Positions 1 through 9,252 of a DNA stretch of 64,000 nucleotides are shown here, in pieces (positions within the stretch are counted from its first letter, which is position 1; every line of letters starts with the position of its first letter). Source of the DNA: CALODL01 sp942492115. Lineage in GTDB: Bacteria > Planctomycetota > Phycisphaerae > UBA1845 > CAIVHJ01. The notes under the pieces were generated by a model. It saw nothing but the letters and a program-made list of their open reading frames with translations. It did no database searches and was not told where the DNA came from. The position numbers were made by a program, and so were the translations under genes. The stretch is taken from the NCBI GenBank assembly GCA_942492115.1, contig CALODL010000033.1:186001-250000 (forward strand), read 5' to 3'.

Positions 1-224
1 GAGAACACGCCAAGAGGGCGCGCGAACTGGCTCGCAAGCGGCAAAGGCCGAACTCGTACAAACCCTACATGGTCGGCTACCAGAAGAAGACCGGAGCCAA
101 GCCGTCTACCGATCTGTTCGCGACTCTCGATGAGGCGAAGAAGCGGGCCGAGCAGCTCATGGGCCGCGGGATTCCAGCAATTATTTACGAAGAAAACGAA
201 GCCGGTGAATACGACCCCGTTTGA
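1..224 (+). CDS. C-terminal part of an unknown protein (truncated by window edge)
   Basis: An open frame enters from the left edge (first full codon at base 3) and stops with TGA at 222-224, giving 73 visible residues. The fragment is Lys/Arg-rich at first and then reads like a small alpha/beta protein (YMVGYQKKTGAKPSTDLFATLDEAKKRAEQ split over bases 67-160), ending in an acidic tail. Even codon use and a sensible composition make it more credible than the other frames here. I do not recognise the family. It lies 66 bases upstream of tRNA-Tyr. The start and function cannot be seen. Confidence 0.55.
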   Translation, partial: EHAKRARELARKRQRPNSYKPYMVGYQKKTGAKPSTDLFATLDEAKKRAEQLMGRGIPAIIYEENEAGEYDPV

Positions 225-290
225 TGGGCGCCCTGCGCAAAGACGTTGTCGCGGTCGATATCCTCTTGTAGAATCTGCTTTTGCTTTCCT

Positions 291-373
291 GGGAGTGTGC
301 CCGAGTGGTTAAAGGGGACGGGCTGTAAACCCGTTGACGAAAGTCTACACTGGTTCGAATCCAGTCGCTCCCA
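291..373 (+). tRNA. tRNA-Tyr (anticodon GTA)
   Basis: The acceptor stem pairs 291-297 (GGGAGTG) with 366-372 (CGCTCCC), with discriminator A at 373. The anticodon stem ACGGG/CCCGT encloses CTGTAAA, placing the GTA anticodon at 325-327. A long class II variable arm containing a GAC-GAAA-GTC hairpin follows, then the T arm ACTGG-TTCGAAT-CCAGT. The 83-base length and long variable arm are typical of bacterial tRNA-Tyr. CCA is not encoded, so it must be added after transcription. Confidence 0.97.
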
Positions 374-722
374 ATCAAGTCCAAGATACCGAACTGACGA
401 TCCTGCTTCTCCTTCCTTCCTGATTGAATGCCAATTCCATTGAAAGACCCTAGCGCCGCTTCCAAGAGCGATGCCAAGGCTGAGGAGAAGAGGAAGGAGA
501 AGAAGGACGGTTCAAGCACGCCAAGTATGGGATACGAGAGTCGGCGCGTCAACCGAATATCAACTGCGGCAAAGGATTGCGTCATTGTGGGGCGCTGGTG
601 TGCAGGTCGTCCGATAGATTGAGCACGGAGGTTACGATGCTGGGGTTCACGATTGACGGGCCCCATATCGTTCTGTACTTTCAGTCATAGAGCCCTGGTT
701 CGCACGATGGGAGTTCCTGCGC
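374..722. other. Intergenic stretch between tRNA-Tyr and the STAS gene
   Basis: About 350 bases with no convincing gene. A 64-codon frame at 428-622 (+) exists, but it is compositionally odd (a run of Lys/Glu, then low-complexity sequence), lacks a Shine-Dalgarno sequence and shows no recognisable domain. The only supported element is the promoter-like sequence at 653-681. I see no structured RNA or terminator. Confidence 0.5.
653..681 (+). promoter_or_regulatory. Sigma70-type promoter candidate for the STAS gene
   Basis: TTGACG at 653-658, a 17-base spacer and TACTTT at 676-681. The expected transcription start is about 35 bases before the ATG at 723. The -35 is near consensus and the -10 keeps the TAnnnT pattern. 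Confidence 0.5.
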
Positions 723-1214
723 ATGGATCCGATCATCGAAACTACGATGGAGGACGGGCGTCACTGGTTGAGAATCAGTGGCTGGATGAGCATGCGGATG
801 GGGCCAGCCCTGACGACGTACCTGACTGCGTTGGCCGACGGCGGCGCAACGGCTGTGTGGATCGATCTACAGCAGTGCGAGCATATCGATAGCACCATCA
901 TGGGCTGCCTCGTGGGGTTCGTACAGCGCAGGACTGCCACAGGCGGGCCCCGACTGGTCATCAACCGCAGCTCTGAACCGTGCATGGCTGCCCTGCGCCA
1001 AATGCGCCTCGACACATTCCTTACACTCGACGACGCTCAGCCGCCCGAATCGGGATGGCAGGTTCTGGATGCTGAGAATCCGACCAGCGCCGCTCTCGCT
1101 GATGCCGTCGTTGCTGCCCACCAGGACCTCGCGGCCCAGAATCCCGACGATCCCAGCCTCGCCAGACTGGCCCAGTCCTTCGCGAGCAGCAACGCGAAGC
1201 GCCAGCAATCCTAG
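723..1214 (+). CDS. STAS-domain protein (anti-anti-sigma factor-like)
   Basis: 163 residues; the first 100 or so have the STAS fold pattern: a short beta-strand start, a hydrophobic strand VWIDLQQ, then the phosphoacceptor loop HIDSTIMGCLVG at residues 55-65, equivalent to the D-S-S-G loop of SpoIIAA. The position corresponding to the phosphorylated serine is Thr58, so regulation by phosphorylation is plausible. The C-terminal 50 residues are an Ala/Asp-rich extension outside the domain. ATG follows GGGAG with good spacing. No anti-sigma kinase or phosphatase gene is adjacent, so the partner must lie elsewhere. The gene converges on transketolase. The role (partner switching controlling a sigma factor or another output) is inferred from the family. 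Confidence 0.8.
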   Translation: MDPIIETTMEDGRHWLRISGWMSMRMGPALTTYLTALADGGATAVWIDLQQCEHIDSTIMGCLVGFVQRRTATGGPRLVINRSSEPCMAALRQMRLDTFLTLDDAQPPESGWQVLDAENPTSAALADAVVAAHQDLAAQNPDDPSLARLAQSFASSNAKRQQS

Positions 1215-1344
1215 GCGTGATCCGGCAGCGCGTAGGAGAATCCAGTCGGCCCAACCCCTGCGCGGTCAGACGAGATCCCGGCGGCATGTCAGCGACTTCG
1301 TGATTTCAACCGCTCCCGGCGGCCTTGGACGGCAGCGGCCTGCT

Positions 1345-3276
1345 TCATGCTTTACCCGCCAACACCTTCGCACGGGCCACGATATGGGCCGTAGACAGTC
1401 CGAGATGGGCCATGAGATCCGCCGGTTTGCGGGCCGATTTGGGGATGCGGTCAACGACCAGCTGCTCGACGACGCAGTCTCCGCGGCGTGCGGCGAGGTC
1501 GGCCACCGCACTGCCGAATGAGCCACAATAATTGTCCTCGACGGTCAGGATGCGTCCACCCGAACGCGCGGCAGCATCGAGCAATGCAGGGTCTGTGATG
1601 GGCAGAGTGTACGCGTCGATGAGGGTACAGTGGATTCCCGCGGCATCCAGTTCGGCCCACGCCGTGAGCGCTTCGGTGACCATGACCCCCGATGCGACGA
1701 TGGTAAGATCGCTGCCTTCGCGAAGGACCTTGATTCCACCTATGTCGAACAATTCGTCAGCGTCGTAGATGAACGGCACGTCGGGGCGATGCGTGCGCAT
1801 GTAGCACACGCCTGGGTGGTTGGCCATGACTTCACACATCCGGTATGTCGCGTGCGCGTCAGCGGGATTGAACAGCAAGCAGGCCGGCTGGCCGCGGCCG
1901 TTATCGACGCTTGCATAACTGCGCAAGAAGCTGATGTCGGCGAGCGCCATTTGCGACGGGCCATCGGACGCAGGCCCGAGGCCACTGTGTGAACCGACGA
2001 GTTTGACGTTGGCGCGGGAGATGATAGCCAGTTCGATCTGGTCATACGCTCGGGCGAAGAACTTGCCGAATGTACTGACGAATGGAATCTTGCCTGCAGC
2101 CGACATGCCGGCGGCGGCGGACACGATGTTCTGTTCTGCGATTTTTCCGTCGAAGAACCGATCGGGATAGGTACGTGCAAAGTGGTCGGCGAAGGTCGAG
2201 TTCATGACATCGCCGTCAAGGGCCACGATGTCATCACAAATCGCGCCAGCCGCTGCGAGGGCTACGCCGTAGCCGAGCGCGTGGCCAGTTTTCCGGCTGA
2301 GGCAGCCTTGGCAAATGGTGCGTTTGCGACGGCCTCGGCGAACGGCGGCAGTCTCAATGTTCAGCGCGCTGGGCGGTGCAGAGGGCGGTGCAGGTGGCGT
2401 GGCGTCGAGCCCGGCGACGGCCGTGGGTGCGTGAGTGCGCAAAGACGCATAGGCCGTGTCGAGTTCGTCGGCGCCAACGGGTTTGCCGTGGTAATTGTGT
2501 CCGAGCATGAAGTCCACACCCCAACCCTTCTGTGTGCGAGCGACCAGCGCGCAAGGCTTTTCAGTATTCTGCTCGAATGCCGTGAGCGCGGCATCAATGG
2601 CTGCGGGGTCGTGACCGTCGATGACGGTGACCTCCCAGCCGAAGGCCACCAGCTTGTCTTGCAGGCGTTCAGGAGTCTGCATCGGCGACACAGTGTTCGC
2701 TTGCCCGGCACCATTGCAGTTGAATATGGCACACAGGCCGCCAATGCCGTGGTCCGCGGCAAAGTCCGCTGCCTCCCAAATCTGACCCTCACGACTCTCG
2801 CCGTCCCCGATGATGCAATAGACTCGTCGATCCGAGCCTTCCAACCTGGCAGCCAGACGGATGCCCGCGGCCACCGACAGGCCCATGCCCAGCGATCCTG
2901 TTGCCGCATCGAAAAAGGGAAAGCCTTCTGCCGGGTTCGGGTGGCCGTCGAGGACGCTGTCCAGGTCGCGGAGGGTGTCCAGTTCAGCGGTGGTCAATAC
3001 CCGGGCATCTTCGCGCCCGTGGCCAACGACGCCGCCCAGATCGGCATAAGCAGCGTAGACCATCGGCACCGCATGCCCGGCAGAGAGGACCAGGCGGTCC
3101 GCGGCACGGTTCCACGGGTTTTTCGGGTCGAATCGCATGTGCTCATACATCAGCACCGTCACGATGTGGGCGAGCGACAGGGCGCTGGAGGGATGTCCGG
3201 CACCAGCAGCGGTCGTCATGCGCAGGGCGTGTTCGGACAATTCGACCGCTTTGACGTGGGCAGCTTCCGGTTTCAA
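1345..3276 (-). CDS. tkt: Transketolase
   Basis: 643 residues, close to the usual 650-670. It transfers two-carbon units between ketose and aldose phosphates in the non-oxidative pentose phosphate pathway, using thiamine diphosphate and a divalent metal. The TPP motif starts with GDG at 157-159 and ends with NCN at 186-188; the family GHP loop is at 27-29 and SAGHA at 65-69. The central pyrimidine-binding domain carries the AEQNIV segment with the expected catalytic Glu, and a C-terminal transketolase domain follows. The start is TTG (CAA at 3274-3276 on the plus strand), supported by GGAGA seven bases upstream; no better ATG is seen. A bacterial/archaeal DXS-like or split transketolase is excluded by the full single chain. 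It is transcribed alone, divergently from the secreted-protein cluster. Confidence 0.93.
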   Translation of the reverse strand: MKPEAAHVKAVELSEHALRMTTAAGAGHPSSALSLAHIVTVLMYEHMRFDPKNPWNRAADRLVLSAGHAVPMVYAAYADLGGVVGHGREDARVLTTAELDTLRDLDSVLDGHPNPAEGFPFFDAATGSLGMGLSVAAGIRLAARLEGSDRRVYCIIGDGESREGQIWEAADFAADHGIGGLCAIFNCNGAGQANTVSPMQTPERLQDKLVAFGWEVTVIDGHDPAAIDAALTAFEQNTEKPCALVARTQKGWGVDFMLGHNYHGKPVGADELDTAYASLRTHAPTAVAGLDATPPAPPSAPPSALNIETAAVRRGRRKRTICQGCLSRKTGHALGYGVALAAAGAICDDIVALDGDVMNSTFADHFARTYPDRFFDGKIAEQNIVSAAAGMSAAGKIPFVSTFGKFFARAYDQIELAIISRANVKLVGSHSGLGPASDGPSQMALADISFLRSYASVDNGRGQPACLLFNPADAHATYRMCEVMANHPGVCYMRTHRPDVPFIYDADELFDIGGIKVLREGSDLTIVASGVMVTEALTAWAELDAAGIHCTLIDAYTLPITDPALLDAAARSGGRILTVEDNYCGSFGSAVADLAARRGDCVVEQLVVDRIPKSARKPADLMAHLGLSTAHIVARAKVLAGKA

Positions 3277-3377
3277 GGCAGTTCTCCGTGCAGGAGGTGG
3301 AATTGGACAGTCAACTGGGCGCGAAGGTTATCTCGCGTCAGGGGTGTCTGCAAGCCGTTGGCGTTATCGGCCCGCTG

Positions 3378-3440
3378 CCGTGGCTGTGCGGGTTCGTGGT
3401 CCTGTGGTGAATTAACACCTTCTAACCCGCAGAGCCACGG
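3378..3440. repeat. 17-bp inverted repeat between divergent genes
   Basis: The left arm 3378-3394 is the reverse complement of the right arm 3424-3440 with one mismatch, across a 29-base spacer that itself contains a small GGTG/CACC hairpin. No T-tract follows on either strand, so it does not look like an ordinary intrinsic terminator. It could be an operator or a structured leader for tkt or the secreted cluster. Confidence 0.6.
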
Positions 3441-3456
3441 GGAGTCGACCCGCTGA

Positions 3457-3486
3457 TTGACTTGCGTGGCACTGCGTCCGTAAAAA
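3457..3486 (+). promoter_or_regulatory. Possible promoter of the secreted-protein cluster
   Basis: TTGACT at 3457-3462, an 18-base spacer and TAAAAA at 3481-3486. If used, transcription would begin just after the GTG at 3490, which argues that the first secreted protein starts further downstream than the longest frame suggests. The -10 match is weak. Confidence 0.35.
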
Positions 3487-3489
3487 AAT

Positions 3490-6144
3490 GTGACAGTTCT
3501 ACGCAGAATCAGGTCGTGGCCTGGCACACGCGTCTGGCGCCCACGTGGCGCAGCGGATGACCGGGATTGCGGCCGCTGGACCGGGGGGTCCAGTCTGTCC
3601 ATTCGTGACGGGAAGAGCAATGCGTTTGAGTTATTGCATGATGGGCGGCCGTCCTGTGGGCGCATTGGGCGCCGGCAGAGACCATGGCCCAGTTGCTTCG
3701 CGGGTTACGCTGCGTCCACCGTGGTATCCCCGGCTCAGCAGGCTGCTGCAACCCGGCTGAAGGTCGTCGCGCAGGCGCCGGCCGACAAGGACGGCGGGCC
3801 GCGTCGAACCCGTCGTATCGACATTGATGGTGCCGTGACCAATACAGCACGCCTTGCGGCTGGGCTCGACCCTCAGGAGGTCTATCGCAATACGAACGAT
3901 CCCGTGGGCTATCAACCCGGACAGCACATTCTGGTTGCCGACGACATCACGCCGGCTTGTGCAGGCGCAGGAACGCTGACGGGCTTTGAATTCGCTGTGT
4001 CCGGCGGCGGATATGGCGGCGGATCGGGCTACGTCGTCGAGATCGCCTTGTTCGATGCGTGCCCAGCGAGCGGGGGACAGGAACTGCCCGGGTCCAGAAC
4101 GGTGGTCGAGTTGCCGGACAACGGGGCGTATGTTCTCGACGTCGATTTCAGTGAAGCACCGCTGACGCTGCCAGATACACTGTGGTTCGGCTTGAGTCTC
4201 TCGACTTCGGAGGCCGAGGTGATGACCTGTGGCCCCCCTGAGATTGGAATCTCCGATGATCTGATTCACATTGATGACGCCACGGCTCCTGATCTGGCGT
4301 GTAACGCATGGTTCGGAGGCTACCCCGAGTACGATCATGCCAGCTTCTACGCCGTCGTGCGGGCCACGTGTGCAGTCAGCGATCATACGGCAGCGTTCAA
4401 TGCCAGCACATATTCCGGTTTCTTTCTGGCCGACCATGCAGGCATCGCGGTGGCCGACGACATCCATCTCGCCGGCGGCGCCTGCCAGTTGGCCCGCCTG
4501 GAGTTGCAGTACGCGGGCACGGGCGGTGAATACAACTCGACCATTGAACTACGCTCGAACCTCGCAGACCGTCCCGCGGGGCTGATTGCGGGAGGCCAGG
4601 CCTCGTTTGTGGGGGCCGGTGACGGTAGCCTCGAGATCGCGGTCGTTGACTTCGATCCACCGGTCGAGGTTCCGGGAGAGTTGTGGATCGTCCATCAGGT
4701 CGACTCGGATCGCGGCGGGCCGGTGATTGCCAACGCACCTCCGACGGTGGGCCACAGCTCCGACAGTTTCGCGGTGTTCGACCCGACGACCGGTGCATGG
4801 GATGCCGTGTATTTTGGCGGTTGCACGGATGATCCAACCATTCCGTGCGCGACCTTCAATGCTACTGTGTGGTGTGCCGATGGCGCGCTCGAGCCGCGCG
4901 GAGCCTGCTGTCTTGACGGAATCTGTTCGGAGGCGTCCGCCGCGGACTGCGGCGCTTTCGGTGGCGCGTGGAACATTGGACGCACGTGTGCGCCAGGAGA
5001 CTCACCTTGCGTAGACGGCTGCGGCGCTGCAGTAGGAGACTGCATGGAGGCCCAGGTCACCGCCGGCTGCTCCGACGCTGCCTGCTGCACGACCATTTGC
5101 GGAGACGACGACTATTGCTGCACGGTGCAATGGGATGACCAATGTGCAGCGCTGGCCGCGACGCGTTGTGCCGGAGCAGCCTCGAATGATGAGTGTGCAG
5201 CCAGTGTCCAGTTGGAGAACGGAGCGACACCGTTCAGTACGTTCGGTGCAACGCAGGATGGCCCTGAGCTGCCGGCGGACTGTGCGGAGAGCTTCGGCAC
5301 CGGATTTGGCGCCGACGTATGGTTTGACTATGTCGCGAATGACTGCGGCCAGGTGACCGTGAGTACGTGCAATCAGGCGGACTATGACACACGGCTGGCA
5401 GTGTATGAAGGGTGCGGTTGCGCTGTCGACAACGCGCGCCTGGTTGGATGCAATGACGATGGTGCCGGGTGTACAGACTTCACCTCGAGCGTGACTTTCG
5501 AAGCCGAGCGTGGAACGTGTTACAAGGTTCGCGTGGGTGGTTACGAGGGCGCTACCGGGAGTGGTACGCTACGCGTCACCGGCGGTGAAGGCGGATGTAT
5601 GTCATGTCCTGCGGGGGCGGTCACGTTCATCGATCCGCCAACAGGCGTCGTCGACGCACGCATGCCGCATCCAGTCGACGACGCGAGTACGCTCCTGGGT
5701 ATCGACCGTTTACGTGTCAGCGCTCCGGCTGGGGCTGCGAATGTGAGTTGCTGGTCGCTGTGCGACGGATCCGGCGGTGGGAATGCGATCGCGGAGGTCA
5801 TCGACCATGTAGATGGCACGATGACGCTTGTTCTCGACCGACCGCTTGCACCCGGCGCGGTGACCTCTGTGAAGTACGGTGAGAGCGACTCGGCGGGGCA
5901 CTTTACTTTCCATCCAGGAAATGTCGACGGCGATAGTTCTACGGGGCCGCTCGATGCGTTGATGATCATTGATTACCTCAATGGGATGACGGCGGCACCG
6001 TTTGGACAATACAGCACCGACATTGATCACAGTGGTTTGTTTGCACCGCAGGACATTCTCGCAGTGACGGATTTGCTCAATGGAGCGGGCGCCTTCGAGT
6101 CGTGGAGCGGAACGGAGCGCCCGCGCATGGAAACCTGTCCATAG
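3490..6144 (+). CDS. Secreted Cys-rich multidomain protein with dockerin-like C-terminus (family member 1)
   Basis: Longest frame 884 codons (GTG at 3490), but the first ~80 residues are Arg-rich and unlike a signal peptide, so the true start is uncertain. An ATG at 3620 with GGGAAGA upstream lies in another frame, hinting at a small frameshift near 3,640-3,730. From residue ~131 come two ~165-residue beta-rich modules (each with VADDI near its start and a DPP or equivalent near its end), then a Cys-rich block (GACC at ~470, C-x-C clusters to ~560), then a PPC-like domain (~566-695, with CNDDG and a VRVGG strand), then the shared C-terminal module (~698-884) with two Ca-binding loops, DGDSSTGPLD and DIDHSG, each followed by a helix ending in LNG. 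Closest relative in the window is the next gene. Presumably an extracellular or surface protein; function unknown. Confidence 0.75.
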   Translation: MTVLRRIRSWPGTRVWRPRGAADDRDCGRWTGGSSLSIRDGKSNAFELLHDGRPSCGRIGRRQRPWPSCFAGYAASTVVSPAQQAAATRLKVVAQAPADKDGGPRRTRRIDIDGAVTNTARLAAGLDPQEVYRNTNDPVGYQPGQHILVADDITPACAGAGTLTGFEFAVSGGGYGGGSGYVVEIALFDACPASGGQELPGSRTVVELPDNGAYVLDVDFSEAPLTLPDTLWFGLSLSTSEAEVMTCGPPEIGISDDLIHIDDATAPDLACNAWFGGYPEYDHASFYAVVRATCAVSDHTAAFNASTYSGFFLADHAGIAVADDIHLAGGACQLARLELQYAGTGGEYNSTIELRSNLADRPAGLIAGGQASFVGAGDGSLEIAVVDFDPPVEVPGELWIVHQVDSDRGGPVIANAPPTVGHSSDSFAVFDPTTGAWDAVYFGGCTDDPTIPCATFNATVWCADGALEPRGACCLDGICSEASAADCGAFGGAWNIGRTCAPGDSPCVDGCGAAVGDCMEAQVTAGCSDAACCTTICGDDDYCCTVQWDDQCAALAATRCAGAASNDECAASVQLENGATPFSTFGATQDGPELPADCAESFGTGFGADVWFDYVANDCGQVTVSTCNQADYDTRLAVYEGCGCAVDNARLVGCNDDGAGCTDFTSSVTFEAERGTCYKVRVGGYEGATGSGTLRVTGGEGGCMSCPAGAVTFIDPPTGVVDARMPHPVDDASTLLGIDRLRVSAPAGAANVSCWSLCDGSGGGNAIAEVIDHVDGTMTLVLDRPLAPGAVTSVKYGESDSAGHFTFHPGNVDGDSSTGPLDALMIIDYLNGMTAAPFGQYSTDIDHSGLFAPQDILAVTDLLNGAGAFESWSGTERPRMETCP

Positions 6145-6241
6145 GCGCAGGAGGTTTGTGGTTGACGTTAGAGGGTCTAATATTCTCGGGGTGATAGAAC
6201 GCTAATGTCTATCTTGTTAACTTAGCTGTACTTGTGGGGTG

Positions 6242-6275
6242 CCTCGCGATGTAACCCTCTGTGCGAGGTCCTTTT
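6242..6275 (+). terminator. Weak terminator-like hairpin after secreted protein 1
   Basis: CCTCGC at 6242-6247 pairs with GCGAGG at 6263-6268 across a 15-base loop, followed by CTTTT. It is a short stem with a short T-tract. It sits in an AT-richer 290-base gap (6145-6434) that also holds the promoter candidate at 6280-6309 and nothing else I recognise. Confidence 0.3.
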
Positions 6276-6279
6276 CGGT

Positions 6280-6309
6280 TTGACTTGAATCTACGAACTG
6301 ATTTAATAG
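6280..6309 (+). promoter_or_regulatory. Possible promoter for secreted protein 2
   Basis: TTGACT at 6280-6285, an 18-base spacer and TAATAG at 6304-6309, inside an AT-richer segment. The position fits translation from 6435 but not from the upstream start at 6261, so it supports the later start. Confidence 0.35.
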
Positions 6310-6434
6310 TGGTTGGTCGCTATCCATCGTTCGCATCTTTCCAGTTGCGGCATCAATCAGTTAGGGGGAGGAAAGTAGTACCCTCTGCAGAGATTGCTTG
6401 TGATGGTATCGGTCACCTGCCAACGAGGTGGTGC

Positions 6435-9182
6435 ATGGTCGGGGGAATGGTCTTTCGTGGGGGAGTGCTGGCGATCAGCTTGTGTCTGGTCGCGCCGACT
6501 CACGGGGTTGAGCCGGGCACAAGAAGAACGGGCCGACGTGTTCGCCCCGTGGTCAATCAGGCAACCCAGCCCGCAGCAGCGGGGGTGTCGATCGTTTCGG
6601 AAAATAGTCTGGGCAGTTTCGACGTCGTGACGCCGGTCGACATCATGGCCAAGCATCGCGATCAGATCCAGCCACTGTCACCCAAGCTCGAGTTTCGGCG
6701 CAAATCGCTTGTCGTCGAGGGTGGCGGCAATCACGGCTCTGCACGTGGGGCGACAGGCGCTGCAGCGTGTAGCGGCACAGAAGTATATCGCAACGCGTCG
6801 GACGAGTTTCTATTCAGCCCCGGCTCCGGCGTGTTGATCGCAGACGACATGCAGACCGTCTGTACGGCCGACGGGGCGTTGACATGTATCGAATTCAGTG
6901 TCGCCGGTGGAGGCGACGGTACGGGCAGCGGGTTCTCCCTGCAGTTCGCACTTTACGACGGATGTCCCGGAGATGGTGGCACAATCATCACGGGCACGCA
7001 GAATACTGCCGTACTCGATGATGACGGCGCGTGGATCGTGGAAGTGAGCTATGATCCACCCGTGCAGGTAACAAAGGACTTCTGGATGGCGACGTTCAAC
7101 TACTCAACCGCAACCGCCGGCTGGGTGTTTGGTGATCCTACGATCCTCGGATCGTCGGAAAACCTGTTCGACCATCCCGATTTTCCATGTGAGTCCTTCT
7201 TTGGCGGCACCGATCCCTACGCCGCATTCAACGGTTCGATTTTCTTCGATGCTTGTACTGAGCAACATGTCGCCTTTCTATCAGATCAGAACTCCAATCA
7301 GTTCTATTCCGGGGCCGATGGCGAATTGAGTGCTGACGATATCAGGCCGATTACTCCGGGCTGCCAGCTGTCACGGCTCGAAGCCGACTACGCTGGAACG
7401 GGCGGAACCTTTACGGTCAATATCGATTTGCGTACCGACGACGGCGGCAACCCCGGTGTGCCGGTCGCCCTGATTCCCGGAACAGCAGGTACATTTGTCG
7501 GGGAGGGCGACGGCTTCCTCGAGACAGCCGTGTTCGTGTACGATCCGCCGATTGCACTACCCAACCTGTTCTGGATCACCAGTTCGGACGACAGCACCTC
7601 TGCAGGTCCCGTCCTCGCATCGGAGCCCGCGAGCATCGGCGTCAGCGAGGATTTGTTCGCTGTGTTCAACGACACGACCCAGCAATGGGCGCAGTTCTTC
7701 CTCGGTGGATGCGCTGATGGCCTCAATGATTGCGGGTCCTTCAACTTCAAACTGTACTGTGCAGGTACGGCCCCGACCGGCGCATGTTGTGATCTCGAGG
7801 CTGCCAGCGATTGTACTGACGACGTCACCGAGGGGGCGTGCAACGGTCGGTTCGTCGCGGGCGAGACCTGCGTGACAGCTAACTTTGATCCACCTTGCGG
7901 TACGGCATCCTGTTGTTTGCCAGCCGGCACCTGTGAGAATCTGACCGATGCAGCGTGCAATGTTGCCGGTGGCCTGTGGCAACGTGGCCAATTCTGTGGG
8001 GTGGGCAACCAGGAATGCGTGAGTGATGCGTGCATCAATGCTACGGGTGCGTGCCTGCAACCCCACTCCACACCGGGTTGCGAAGACCCGTTGTGTTGTG
8101 ACGCGGTGTGCAGCGCGGACACGTTCTGCTGTACGAATGAATGGGACCAGACATGCGTTCTGGCGGCGCTCGATACTGCTGTGTGCACCACCGCTCCTGA
8201 TAACGATGATTGTTCGGACGCGCTGACGATCACGGCAGGGACCACGCCGTTCATCTCGATCGGTGCGACCACCGACGGGACGGCATTGCCTCCGTCCTGT
8301 GACCAGGATGGCAATGGCCTCGTCTTTGGTAAGGACATCTGGTACGAGTACCACCCGAACGGCACGGGCGACGCCACCGTCAGTACGTGCAGCGACGCAG
8401 ATTTTGACACACGCCTCGCAGCCTATGCGGGATGCGATACATGCCCACCGGCAACGGCCGACCTCGTGGCGTGCAACGACGATGGCCCGAATTGCAGCAT
8501 GTTTACTTCTGAGATGCCTTTCGACGTAGTGCAGGGTAATTGTTATCTGATTCGAGTCGGGGGCTGGGGCAGCGACGATGCTACGGCTGCTTCGGGTACG
8601 GGCAACTTGACGTTGACCGAGAATATCGTGTCCGGTTGCCCTGTCGCAAGTGTCAGCTTCGTCACACCGCTCGATGGAACGATCGATGCTCGTGAACCGC
8701 ATCAAGTCGATGATGACACTGTACCGTTGGGCATTCAGGAGATCACGGTACAGTCGGACCAGAACGTCGCGGACCTCGCTTGCTGGTCGCTTTGCGAGAC
8801 CGCAACCAACGGAACAGCGAATTCGATTGCCAGTATCGTGGACCATGCGGATGGCACGTACACGCTCATGCTGGCTCATCCGATCGCGTCGGGTGCAGTG
8901 ACAACACTGACCTACGATGAGACCGGGGCGCGTGGGCAGTTCACGTCACATCCGGCCAATGTCAATGGTGACAACGTCGCGTCGGAGGACGATATTCTCG
9001 CGCTTGTCGATATCTTGAATGGTGTCAGTACCCCATCTTGGGGTATCTTCAGTTCTGACATCAACCACAGTGGCTTGGCAACGCCTGCGGACATCACCCG
9101 TGTGATCGATCTGCTGAACGGCGCCGATGCCTTTGATCGGTGGATGAATACACCGCTGCCGGACAGCACAGGCTGCCCGTAG
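6435..9182 (+). CDS. Secreted Cys-rich multidomain protein with dockerin-like C-terminus (family member 2)
   Basis: 915 residues from the ATG at 6435, chosen because it follows CGAGGTG and opens a clear signal peptide (hydrophobic GGVLAISLCLVA, then a small-residue cleavage region); the frame is open back to 6261 but that extension has no signal-like sequence. Order of parts: linker (~30-110), two beta-rich modules (~116-445), two Cys-rich GACC/ASCC-type repeats and a third block ending CCTNEWDQTC (~449-585), a PPC-like domain with the STCSDADFDTRLAAY strand-turn (~589-730), and the C-terminal module (735-915) with CWSLCE and two dockerin-like loops (NVNGDN and DINHSG). Same architecture as the preceding gene. 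Exported by Sec; the Cys content suggests disulfides outside the cytoplasm. Function unknown; a structural or adhesive surface role is inference. Confidence 0.8.
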   Translation: MVGGMVFRGGVLAISLCLVAPTHGVEPGTRRTGRRVRPVVNQATQPAAAGVSIVSENSLGSFDVVTPVDIMAKHRDQIQPLSPKLEFRRKSLVVEGGGNHGSARGATGAAACSGTEVYRNASDEFLFSPGSGVLIADDMQTVCTADGALTCIEFSVAGGGDGTGSGFSLQFALYDGCPGDGGTIITGTQNTAVLDDDGAWIVEVSYDPPVQVTKDFWMATFNYSTATAGWVFGDPTILGSSENLFDHPDFPCESFFGGTDPYAAFNGSIFFDACTEQHVAFLSDQNSNQFYSGADGELSADDIRPITPGCQLSRLEADYAGTGGTFTVNIDLRTDDGGNPGVPVALIPGTAGTFVGEGDGFLETAVFVYDPPIALPNLFWITSSDDSTSAGPVLASEPASIGVSEDLFAVFNDTTQQWAQFFLGGCADGLNDCGSFNFKLYCAGTAPTGACCDLEAASDCTDDVTEGACNGRFVAGETCVTANFDPPCGTASCCLPAGTCENLTDAACNVAGGLWQRGQFCGVGNQECVSDACINATGACLQPHSTPGCEDPLCCDAVCSADTFCCTNEWDQTCVLAALDTAVCTTAPDNDDCSDALTITAGTTPFISIGATTDGTALPPSCDQDGNGLVFGKDIWYEYHPNGTGDATVSTCSDADFDTRLAAYAGCDTCPPATADLVACNDDGPNCSMFTSEMPFDVVQGNCYLIRVGGWGSDDATAASGTGNLTLTENIVSGCPVASVSFVTPLDGTIDAREPHQVDDDTVPLGIQEITVQSDQNVADLACWSLCETATNGTANSIASIVDHADGTYTLMLAHPIASGAVTTLTYDETGARGQFTSHPANVNGDNVASEDDILALVDILNGVSTPSWGIFSSDINHSGLATPADITRVIDLLNGADAFDRWMNTPLPDSTGCP

Positions 9183-9252
9183 TGCGGAGAAAGTAACACA
9201 AGGAAGCCAGAGCAGACCTTTGGCTAATGGTTGATCCCGAGGGAGGTTTCAG

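Noticed and set aside
246..443. 65-codon frame spanning the tRNA-Tyr gene
   Set aside because: Entirely explained by the tRNA.
428..622. 64-codon frame with Lys/Glu-rich start downstream of tRNA-Tyr
   Set aside because: No ribosome-binding site, odd composition and no family; a chance frame in a gap.
2182..3456. 424-codon frame opposite transketolase
   Set aside because: Lies antisense over a clear tkt gene; long antisense frames are expected at this GC content and codon bias.
7557..8879. 440-codon antisense frame over secreted protein 2
   Set aside because: Mirror of the biased codons of the real gene; no Shine-Dalgarno sequence or domain.
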